Origin: Anarhynchus alexandrinus | Taxonomy: Eukaryota; Chordata; Aves; Charadriiformes; Charadriidae | Assembly: GCA_008711295.1 (NCBI GenBank) | Contig: VUYV01000289.1 | Coordinates: forward strand, 348,220-412,219 | Length of the DNA stretch: 64,000 nucleotides | Direction of reading: 5' to 3' | Shown: one piece after another, positions 11,573 through 21,100 of the stretch | Position numbering within the stretch: the stretch's first letter is position 1 | Layout: the number at the start of each line of letters is the position of its first letter | The notes under the pieces: model-generated | What the model was told of the DNA's origin: nothing | What the model saw: the letters and a program-made list of their open reading frames with translations, nothing else | The model's database searches: none | Translations under genes and position numbers: made by a program

Positions 11573-14500
11573 TTTTTTTTTTTAATTATTTTATTTGTAA
11601 TAGCTTGGAACTTCCCAGCCTTAGGGATATTTTAACTGAGGGAATGAATATTTTCTTGTGAGTATACCCCCTTACTATAATAAGAGATGTGTACAAGACA
11701 TTCACTAGCACTAGATCTTTACGTTAGCTTTGTTCTGTAGCCAGGGATTCCTGTAGAGATGTCCTGTAGGTCCCTTACCTGCTCTGTGGTGAGGATTTAA
11801 ATTTTTCAGTATTGTCAAGTGGTGTAACTGAATCTCAAGGATGCACAGCTGATATGCAGCACCCATTCCCTCCCACAGACAGAAGGTGTGCAAGTAAACA
11901 CACGTTTGGTTCAATGCCAACACTGCATGTCAAAATTCCCAGTTTCAAATGAAACCTGCCTTAGCCAAGTAATACACATACAAGGGCTCATACAGAGAGC
12001 AATACAATACTTTGGAAGGCCTAAAAAAGTATTTTAGGTTTTAGGTTCTTACTTAGAATAAATATTTAGATTTAGTTAGCTGCACTAAAAAACACTGCTT
12101 CATCAACAAGTGAAAATTTGTTTGGCTAAAAAATATAAAAGCAAAATTTCTGAACTTTACTGGTTCATCATGCCAATTTGAAGTAACATATCAACCTAAA
12201 ATTTTATTCTTAGTGATTGAATTATTCATCCAAAATAATCTGTCTTACGTCTTTAACAACTTATTACAAATTTACCATATAGAATTGGTCATAGGTGTGC
12301 AGTACTTTGACATGTTTTATTTTCAAGTATATTATTTTCAGTACCTACAACAAAAAATGATATGTATTTTATAAACTATTAGTCCATGTCCTCTACCTTT
12401 TTACTTCATCTAATACTCCATTATTAATTTTTAAAAAAGGAAAAAAGAGTGAACAGAGTAGACTTGCTTCTGATGTTAGATGACAAGCTTTTTTATAAGT
12501 ATGTTTGTGAGGGGAGAGAGAGAAGGGGGGTGGTGGGGGTGAGAGAGGTGTGAAAGATAATGAAAAAATAGTATCTTGCAGCAAAAAAAAATACTTTGAC
12601 ACTGAAATGGAACATTTTCACTTCAGTTGAAAATTACTTTGAAGATCCGTAACATTCTTAAGTATACAATTTCAAAAACCTCTATCTTCTATAATATTTG
12701 CATATAAACATTAAGAAACCTACCTGAAACATAAGACACTCTACTTAGCAATTAAAATACTGTTTAGCAGTGTTCTGATTAGTATTCTTAGACTGAGAGA
12801 AAACTGGCTTGTGTAATGGACTGTTAAAGGAGAATTTCTTTTACTTTTCAGAGATCTCTAGTATGGTTTATAAAAAAGTACAAACAGACTATTTTTTAAA
12901 CACATAATTTATGCTTATCTGCCTGAATAATGATTTTTCTCAAAAGTGGTGATATGCTTCACTTTACGTTTTTGGGAGCCAGGAATAAGACTCAGATATA
13001 ATTTTCTGGATAACAATGTTTGCCTTTTCCATAGAAGACCTCTTTGGCAGAAGACAGGATGAAATAATTTCTTCAGTATAGAAGATCTGCACCTTTTAGT
13101 GTAAAATTAATAAAATTCTAGCTGGTCTATTTCAGGTAACGCTTCTCTGCTATTTCTTCCTTGGACCATAACTCAACAACCAACATTACGTCAAAAGTGC
13201 TGAGCTGAGCAGCCTCCTTCCTTCCTGAATTCTTTCCTGACACTGGTTCCCTTATCGATATGGCAGAAAGGGATGTACAGCTGGCTACACAACTAACCAA
13301 ACTAGAAAATATCAAAGAAAAAATGCCTTTCTAAAATATTTTCCATTCCCATTTAAGCCATCTAATTGGAGAAGCTCATGGGAGAACTGCTTTGGAAACA
13401 GGCTGCTTAATTAGCCTCTCTGTTCACCACTTTTTTTCTCTCACTATAGGGGATGTTTAAAGGGGCAGTGACTGAAAGCCCTGTTACCTTGGTAAGGGTT
13501 TCTCCGGTTGAATGCAAGGGTTAGTTGGCAGAAACAACAGCGAGTCATCACACTTCAGTTTTTGTACTGCGTAACCAGGAGCAACCTCATTTTAGTAGCA
13601 TGGAGGTCAGTGTGGACACTCTCCAGAAGCTAAGTAGATTACTGTTCAAATTTGTGTGAAGTTCCATGTCACAGCTCAAATTGCTACTGTTTACCAAAAC
13701 TAGTTTGAATACCTGTGTTCTGCATTGTAGTCTCACTGTAGACATATTTTTAGTATTTCACCTCCTTGATGCTGCAGCATTGTCATTGGGCCCTTGCTCT
13801 CCAGATGAATCCTTAAAACACGAGACGTGAGGCAGTGCAAATGTGACCCGCAGCTTGCTTGGTGCTGAATTTGCTGTATGGAGACAGGGACTACTATTCT
13901 GATCACTCCTGCCGGATTTACTATACAGGTTATTACTGGAATTGACTGACATATTTTTATTGAGCAAAATTCACTTTAAGTTTCTTGCCCTGAAAACACT
14001 CTGTTTATACCACAGTCTTGCACAAATATTTCTTATTCAACAGGAGTTTGATTACTGAAGTGGTACGTTCACTCATAGATTTAACGAAGACCAGTGTTGC
14101 TTAAAAACCAAGTTGCATTTTTTAGTAACACGTATATTTATCATCTGAATAAATTGTCTAAATAAAAGTCTACTCCCAGACTGTTGACATGTATAGGGAG
14201 TGATTTAATGAATGAGTTTGTATAAAGTGGAAAGAATGCTAGCATGGTCCTGTTCAATCAATTAGCAGAGAAGACAATAAAAATATCCTTTTCCTGTAGA
14301 CACTTGACCCAATTGCTCCAAATGTCGCTGTTGGAGCAGATGATGGATATTTAATACTAAATAGGTGCTCTGGTTTGTATGCTGAAATACTACTTCATTA
14401 CTTAAAGAATGTGGTTATAGAACTGATATATTGCATTACTTTGTCATAGTGTGTCAAGTTGAATTGACTTACAATGTGAACCATGTAACATGATGTGATA

Positions 14501-16079
14501 CTCTGTAATTTGCCGTAATTTGACATAATATAATTTAGCAGGTCAGAAACATAAAACAAACAAAACTTTGTCCATGATGAAATTCATGCTGTTCATTTAG
14601 GCACAGGTGAAAAGAATTTTTGCCAGAAAATAGAATAGAAACATAATTCACATGATGGGTGTTACCCTAGATACATTCCCTATAAAACTGAGTCGAATTA
14701 TTTTAGCAAAAGAAATCTTGAAGCTGATGAATACTTAGTCTCACTGAGAGTGGGTCTAAGGGATACCTTGAATGGATGCTATTTTCCTCAAAAGCCATCA
14801 GAATACAGCACACTGGCCTAGGATCTGGCTTTACTGTAGTATTTTACCACAGTGCACATCAGCTTCACTTCCCAAATCATTAACTTAGGTATGTTAATGA
14901 TCAAGTTTAGGCAGAAAAAATATTTTTACATGTAGGAGTTGGTGGCCTCATCTTATAGTTTTGTATCTGATCATTAAGTCAAGAGATTTATGTATAACAT
15001 GGAATCCATGTCAGCTGGAGCTGACAGTGTCAGGCAGGTGTCACCTGCAGTATGAAAAGGTGATTGACACAAAGTTCATTACTTGATTAGGGGCTTAATT
15101 GTTTTGCTTACTCAGAATAACTCTTATCAGCCTCAGGCACTCACTGGGGCATAAAGCCCTGGGGACTACAGAGAAAGATGAAGAACAAGGTGAATGACAC
15201 AGAAAAAAAGATAAAGTTATTCCATTTGTCATATAGCAATTTTTGGGGTTTTTTAGGCTGTCCGTATAAATGGGAGAAGAAAATGCTCCAAATAAAGCAG
15301 GAGAAAATCATACATGTTATTTCAAGTGATCTTTGGCAAAATTACTTTACTAAGCTACAGGTATATGAAATAATCTAAAATTGAAATTCATGCTGAGCTT
15401 TGAGATGCAGCAATCTTCTAGCCTTGCTACAACATAAATCTTCATAATGGCCAGAGAGTAATATATGAAAAAATACTAAGTACTATCAATCCGTGGCAAG
15501 GTTGTGTTTCTAAAGCTGTATTGTAAAAGTTTATTCCTTATTTGAGATGTAAAAATGAAAAATCTAACTTCACTTGATAAACATTTAATACAATAAATTT
15601 TTAAGGAGTATTGAGAGTCTTGATACCCACTGCTTTTGATATATCTCACTGTATTTTATAGAAGAGAGTTTCTAAAAGAAGTAAAACATTTCAGAACCTA
15701 TTTTTTTTTTTTCATGCAGATATATTTTGACTCTTCTATCTTTTTAATTAAGTAATTTCTGGTAATTCAATGACTTAAGAAAGAAGACAGATTAAAGCAA
15801 ATTTTGTGTCTCTTTTGTTATCAGCCTGTAGATTATCTTACTCATTTGGAATGAGCTAAAGTCACACTAAGCAAGAACCAGCTCTGATTTTTAAGAATAT
15901 CTATATCTAAGTTGATAATTTTGAAACTTCATACTTATCATTGTATTGAAACTGAATCAGTCACATAATGTCTGACAACAGCATTAATGACATGAGGGGG
16001 TACATGAAGGAAATGGGCATCCTGGTTAACTGTATCTTATTCCAGACCTTTTTGAAGGACTAGTGTCACAATTACTTCA
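11573..16079. other. Single-copy AT-rich DNA with one motif-rich block
   Basis: No gene or young repeat is recognisable. A purine-rich, G-rich tract occurs at about 12513-12550. A block with unusual dyad symmetry and homeodomain-like and E-box motifs lies at 15001-15145 and is listed separately. Open frames here are at most about 70 codons and appear random. Confidence 0.55.
15001..15145. promoter_or_regulatory. Candidate regulatory block (paired E-boxes, homeodomain-type sites)
   Basis: Within 145 bp there are two separate dyads. One is tcagct-gg-agctga at 15011-15024. The other is gcaggtg-t-cacctgc at 15034-15048, two E-boxes of the CAGGTG/CACCTG kind with one base between. They are followed by TGATTGAC at 15061-15068 (PBX/MEIS-like), GATTAG near 15085 and TTAATTG near 15095 (homeodomain-like). 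The clustering is seen directly; regulatory function is inferred only from the motif families. Chance in AT-rich DNA explains single TAATT sites more easily than the E-box dyad. Confidence 0.3.
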
Positions 16080-16172
16080 GTTTAGCCATAGCATGGCCTT
16101 GCTCTGACTGGGGAGGTTAAGTCAAATGTCCTTCAGATATCCTTCCCACCTAAATTAATCTATGATCCTGTG
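16080..16172 (+). mobile_element. Decayed CR1 3' tail, plus strand
   Basis: The block 'gcatggccttgctctgactggggaggtt' is followed by 'aaatgtccttcagatatcc', 'ttcccacctaaatta' and a final 'atctatgatcctgtgagt'. These follow the order of the CR1 3' untranslated region (ggttggactagatgacc, aggtcccttccaacc, ttctatgattctatga) with many substitutions. The upstream limit is unclear. The 3' end at about 16172 points towards the 3' end of the minus-strand CR1 that begins at 16232. Confidence 0.65.
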
Positions 16173-16231
16173 AGTGTATGTAATGAAATTATTTGAGCAT
16201 GCATAGAGTTTTGAAAGAGTACATACACAAA

Positions 16232-16695
16232 GAAGCAATACCACAGAACAACTGAGGTTGGCAAGGACCTCTGCAGATCATCTGGTCCAACCCTCACGCA
16301 CTACAGGTGTGTCTCATCAGGGCTGACGAGAGGGGAAGGATCCCTTCGCCCACCCCACTGGCAGTACTTTGCATAATGCATCCCAGAATGCTGCTGATGA
16401 TACACATGTAGAAGTCCTTCCGGTTGCCCTGTGTGTACCTGACCGGATTCACAAGTCCAGGTGGACTTTGGCTTTCCTGACACCATCCCCTGCACGTTCG
16501 TACAGTGTCTTCATATTCCGTCTGGTGACCAGGCCCTGCTTTCATTTCTTGTATGCCTCTCCTTGTTCACCTGTAAAGGCCTCTTGCTCACCTGCAAAGG
16601 ACTCCTGTCACCTTTTCTTGCCTGCCATTTTTGGCATGATAGAAAAAACAATTGTGGAGCTTGGAGGAGCTGACCTTTGAGAATCAACTGGCAAT
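16232..16695 (-). mobile_element. CR1 copy with two internal deletions, minus strand
   Basis: In element sense, the copy runs from a linker upstream of the reverse transcriptase (complement of 'gagcttggaggagctgacctttgagaa' at about 16655-16683), through a linker block ending GNRKDFYMCI. It then joins directly to the thumb block ILGCIMQSTASGVGEGILPLSSALMR, so the polymerase palm is missing. After SALMR it jumps again to the 3' tail block (complement of 'caactgaggttggcaaggacc'), so the rest of ORF2 is missing too. The first join happens to preserve a reading frame (16294-16545), but the product has no catalytic motifs. The result is a 460-bp remnant of an originally much longer copy. Confidence 0.82.
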
Positions 16696-18676
16696 ATGAT
16701 TTAGATTCATTCCATGTGTTAGCTGCTAGCTAATAGACAGCTTCCTCAAAACATTTTTTTTTCCAAAAAGTAATAGTTTACCTTGACTAAGAATATTCTG
16801 AGAACGATATTAAACACTGGAATTAAGTAAAGAAAGGGATTATTAAAAAGATGTTGACTGTCGTGCAAGTGATGACAAGTTATAGTCAGCTGACAGCACA
16901 TGCAGAATAGTGACTTTCTTAGCTAAATAAGAAGCTTTCTATGAAGGCTTCCTTTTTCAAGTTTAGGCATGTCCTAAAAGTAATAACTGATTCTGGTAAA
17001 TAGCAGAAAAGTTGTGGGTAATAGAATCAGCAGTATACAAGATCACCTATCCTAAAATCTGTTTTCTGACAGCAGAAAATGTCATTATGCAATTTTAAAA
17101 GAATGTGAAGTTGTCTTTTTCTAGAAAGATCTTGATATTTAATACTCTATTTAAGAAGAATAAAAGACCACAGCAAACTATAGCGTGTTCCAACCACAAA
17201 TCATTTTATTGTCTTATCAGAAGTGTCTACTTGGTCCTATGCGTACATATAGAACATACTCTTGTTTGTGTAGTCTATACTATATATGTAGAATTGTCAT
17301 AGTCTTTATTACTTCTTCCCATATTTAGCAACAAAATCATTTTTATGTAATCTAATACATCAATATCTCATCGTTCCTTTAGTTACTTTTGTCTAAATTC
17401 TTATCAAAATGTTCAATGTTTTCATAGCAAATATGAAAGCAGGTACTAAATTAGGTGCCAGTGCAATGAGAACCACTGTTCTGACTAAGTGCTCAGGCAC
17501 AGACAGACTTACTGAGTTATTTGGGCACTTTTGGGCAGAGGAGAGCCAGAATCTTCTCTGTGCTATAAATGGGCATATGTACAGTGAGGTTTTTCTCAGG
17601 CAAACAGTCCTCAAATAAGAACGGTCATGTCAATGAGTGCCTATCTCCGTGGCAGCAACTCACAAAGCCTACTGTTGGGGTTTTATGCGTGGCTTATCTA
17701 CCTTTAGCAACTAGTTCTTAGGTATGTCACATTATAATCAAATTCCAACATACACAGTCTCGCTAGAGAACAAATTCCAAAGTTGCTTGTTTAAATTCAT
17801 GGATATGGATATATTTATGTATCAGCTCATAATGATGACAGTGAAACATTCTCACACTTAACAAAAAAGACCCCAAGCTTTTTTCTTTNNTTTCTTTCTT
17901 TCTTTTTTTTTTTTTTAATGACAATAATGGGTTGTATCTTCATTCTCTGAATTTTACCCACCTTTTCTCAGTCAGGTTTTTCAGTCTATGACAGTATGTC
18001 AACTCTCTTAGTGAAATCATTCAAGCTACCAAGTTCACTTGGAAATTTTATAGCACGCTTGCCATTTTTCTCTGGTTTCAGCCTTGCACAAGCTCCTGCT
18101 GTGACTATTACAAAGGAGTTCTGCACCTGTTTCTTTCCTTGAAGTTTCTTTTCTTTTAAAATAATAAGAAAAATTATTTTTGTATAGTATTTGAACTTGT
18201 TTTGAAGGAAAAGGTTGTTTCCATTTAAAATGACACCCGTGGTAGAGAAGCTATTAAACTCTTTTTTAGAAATGTATCAGATGAATACATTTTTTCAGTC
18301 TTAGTGTACAGTTATACGGTTAATGTCTGTATACATTACAAAATATTTTTTTTTCCCAGAATGACTTCTATTAATTTGGATACAGCTCAAGAATCTTTTG
18401 AATTTGCATTCTTATCACCTCTTGGTTTCACAATAGTTTTCAGGGGGTTTTGTTATCATTACTGAGCTTTTTGAGAAAATGAAAATCCAATATTAATACT
18501 ATGCCTAAATTGATGTTATTTGTAAAACATTTGTCCTAGTTGCTTAATAGTAGGAATTTCATTATTTTAAGCAATTCTTGATTTTTTAAGAGACAATCTG
18601 TCAATAAGCTTATTATTTTTGGTGATGGCTAACTTCTTAAGACTTTTTCAGAGGTTGTAAATGTTAACATTGAATA
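16696..18676. other. Single-copy AT-rich non-coding DNA with a two-base gap
   Basis: No gene or transposon is visible. The stretch contains two undetermined bases at 17889-17890 inside a (TTTC)n/poly-T tract. Open frames are at most about 70 codons and look random. Confidence 0.55.
17878..17917. repeat. TTTC/poly-T tract with assembly gap (NN)
   Basis: The pyrimidine tract 'ttttctttNNtttctttctttc' leads into a T14 run. The two Ns at 17889-17890 mark unresolved length or base calls, typical for such a tract. True length may differ from what is shown. Confidence 0.8.
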
Positions 18677-19110
18677 ACAGAATCATAGAATGGTTTAGGT
18701 TGTAGGGACCTTAAAGATCATCTAGTTCCAAACCCCCTGCCATGACCAGGTACACCTTCTAGTACACCAGGTTGCTCAAAGCCCCATCCAGCCTGGTCTT
18801 GAACACTTCCAGGGATGGGGCATCCACATCTTCTCTGGGCAACCTGTTCCAGCGTCTCACCACCCTCAGAGTGAAAAATTTCTTCCTGATACCCAGTCTA
18901 AATGTACCCTCTTCCAATTTAAAACTATTACCCTTCATCTTGTTGCTTCATGCCTTTGAAAAAAAGTCCCCCTCCAGCTTTCTTGTAGGCCCCCTTCAGA
19001 TACTGGAAGGCCTCTATAAAGTACCCCCTGAGCCTTCTCTTCTCCAGGCTGAACAACCCCAACTCTCTCAGCCTGTCTTCGTAGGAGAGGTGCTCCAGCC
19101 CTCTGGTCAT

Positions 19111-19651
19111 CTGACAGTTCCCTCAGGACCCACGGGTGGATTTCATCAGGTCCCATGGACTTGTGTACTGTCACGTTCCTTAGATGGTCTCGAATCTGGT
19201 CTTCACCTACAGTGGGCGGTTCCTCATTCTCCCAGTCCCTGCCTTTGCCTTTTGCAACTGGGGCAGTGTGGCTAGAGCCCTTGCCAGTGAAGACCAAGGC
19301 AAAAAAGTCATTGACTGCCTCAACCTTTTCCATATCCTGGGTGACCAGGTCGCCTGTTTCCTTCTGAAGAGTGCCCACATCTTCCTGAGTCTTCCTTTTA
19401 TCATTGACATACTTACAGAAGTTTTTCTTGTTACCCTTGTTGTTCCTGGTAAGATTTAATTCTATCTGGGCTTTAGCTTGCCTAACCTGATCTCTAGCTA
19501 CTCGGACAATTTCTCTATATTCCTTCCAGGCTACCTGCCCTTGCTTCTGCTCTCTGTAGGCCTCCTTTTTGCTTTTGAGTGTGTCCAGGAGCTCCTTGTT
19601 CATTAATGCAGGCCTCCTGGCTTTTTTGCCTAACAACTTCTTTTTTGGCAT
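19111..19651 (-). pseudogene. CR1 ORF2 linker (between endonuclease and polymerase)
   Basis: The minus frame 18935-19651 reads [25 protein letters not shown], then blocks [74 protein letters not shown]. These are hallmarks of the CR1 region joining endonuclease and reverse transcriptase. After VLREL(SD) the frame crosses the deletion point and becomes out-of-frame 3' sequence ([11 protein letters not shown]). A frameshift within an A6 run near 19640 separates this frame from the endonuclease frame upstream. Confidence 0.85.
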
Positions 19652-19733
19652 GCATCACTTCTGAGCTGGAGGACATGGTCCTTGAATATTTTAAACAGCT
19701 TCCTTGGGCCCCTCTCCTCTCCAGTGCTTTACC

Positions 19734-20440
19734 TCATGGATCCCTACCAAGCAGATCCCTGAAGAGGCCAAAGTCTACTCTCCTGAAGTCCAGGGTAGCG
19801 AGCTTACTGTGCGCCCTCCTTGCCGCCCTAAGAATCTTGAACTCCACCATCTCGTGGTCACCACAGCCGAGGCTGCCCTTGAGCTGCACGTTCCCCACCA
19901 GCCCCTCCTTGTTGGTGAGAACAAGGTCCAACATAGCTCCTTTCCTCATTGGTTTCTCTGCCACTTGGAGAAGGAAGTCGTAAGCAACACATTCCAAGAA
20001 CTTCCTGGATTGCTTGTGCCCTGCTCTGTTGTCCCTCCAACAGATATCATGGAGGTTTAAGTCCCCCATGAGGACCAGGGCCCATGAATGCAATGCTGTT
20101 CCTATCTGTCTGTAGAGGGCATCATCTGCTCCATTATCCTGGTCAGGTGGCCTGTAGCAGACCCCCCACACTGTAACATCAACGGTCCCTGCCCTCCCTT
20201 TAGTCCTCCCCAGGGGGAGCTCCATACATTCTAGCTGGTCCTTGACATAGAGGGCAACACCCCTTCCTCATCTCCTCTGCCTGTCCTTCCTGAAGAGCTT
20301 TTGTCCTTCCATTCCAACACTCCAGTCATAGGAGCCATCCCACCATGTCTCCATGATGCCAATAAGATCATAGCCCTGCAGGCGTACACACATCTCTAAC
20401 TCCTCTTGTTTATTCTTCATGCTACGTGCATTTGCATAGA
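19734..20440 (-). pseudogene. CR1 ORF2 endonuclease domain (APE-like), broken
   Basis: In one minus frame the APE-type endonuclease blocks follow in order: NARSMKNKQEEL (conserved Asn, near 20430), METWWD with the catalytic Glu codon at 20349-20351, GRGVALYVKDQLEC, VCYRPPDQDNG, VLMGDLNLHDICW (the GDxN block), LDLVLTNKEG and GCGDHEMVEF (the catalytic DH block). In family members this domain nicks the target DNA to prime reverse transcription. Two in-frame TGA stops break it: 20268-20270, where siblings have Arg (CGA), and 19734-19736, where siblings have Trp. All the key residues are still legible, so decay is by point mutation rather than loss. Confidence 0.88.
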
Positions 20441-20445
20441 GGCCT

Positions 20446-20774
20446 TTAAGTTGTTCCCCACTGAAGCAGACTTACTGTCTGGAGTGGCTGCAATTCCTCT
20501 GTATTGCTCTCCAGGTTGCATTCCTTTGAGGTGTCTTCCCATGCTTCCCCATTGGCTCCTATTACCTCTGGAGCCCCTGGCTCATCTCCATAAGACTTCC
20601 AGTATGTTGCAGTGTACCCAGCACATCTTGGAGCAACAGGCTGAGGGCACTTGTTAGCACCCCATCCCTCTAAACTTGGTGTGTCATCCCTTGGCTTGTC
20701 ACGGGCAGGCCTGATAATACCCCCCTCCCCCATCAAGTCTAGATTAAAGCTCTGTCAAGGAGTCCCACTAGCTC
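20446..20774 (-). pseudogene. CR1 ORF1/ORF2 junction region
   Basis: A 96-codon minus frame (20446-20736) reads blocks GEGGIIRPARDKPRDD, GANKCPQPVAPRCAGY, GDEPGAPEVIGANGEAWEDTSKEC. It sits between the esterase remnant and the endonuclease and probably belongs to the start of ORF2 or the inter-ORF segment. It is in a different frame from the endonuclease, so at least one indel separates them, or the frames overlap naturally. I cannot decide which without a family consensus. Confidence 0.6.
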
Positions 20775-21100
20775 ATGAGCAAAGACCATCTTCCCCCTTT
20801 GAGAAAGGCGAACCCCAGCTGACGCCAGCAAGCCTGGTGCTGTTTAGGCCATCCCATTATCCAAAAACCCAAAATTATGTTGGTGACACCAGCCACAGAC
20901 CCATGTATTAAGAGACTGAGTGTGTCTGTTTCTTCCAATGTCACTGTCTGCAACTGGAAGGAGAAAATTAAAAATAACTAGTGCCCCAGATTCCCTTACC
21001 AACCATCCCAAGGCCCTGAAGTCTCTTTTGATCACCCTTGGGCTACATGTTGCAACTTCATCGCCACCCACATGGAAGAGCAGCAGTGAGTAACAGTTTG
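20775..21100 (-). pseudogene. CR1 ORF1 esterase-like domain, C-terminal part
   Basis: The minus frame contains FHVGGDEVATCSPRVIKRDFRALGWLV, LLPVADSDIGRN, LNTWVCGWCHQHNFGFLDNGMA, a TAA stop, then TAPGLLASAGVRLSQRGKMVFAHELVGLLDRAL. This is the C-terminal half of the esterase-type domain carried by CR1 ORF1. The stop replaces a Tyr codon, and the conserved SAGVRLSQRG block (family form D/A-G-V-x-L-S) follows it. The upstream limit near 21100 lacks the GDSL nucleophile block, so the copy is truncated there. Confidence 0.8.

Noticed and set aside
12513..12550. G-rich tract as a possible G-quadruplex
   Set aside because: Only three runs of three or more G are separable. The fourth would need G-pairs, so a stable structure is doubtful.
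18772..19275. Plus-strand 167-codon open frame, one of the longest in the window
   Set aside because: It is antisense to the CR1 3' end and linker. Similar antisense frames occur at 11202 and 58335, because the CR1 C-terminal region leaves the opposite strand open.
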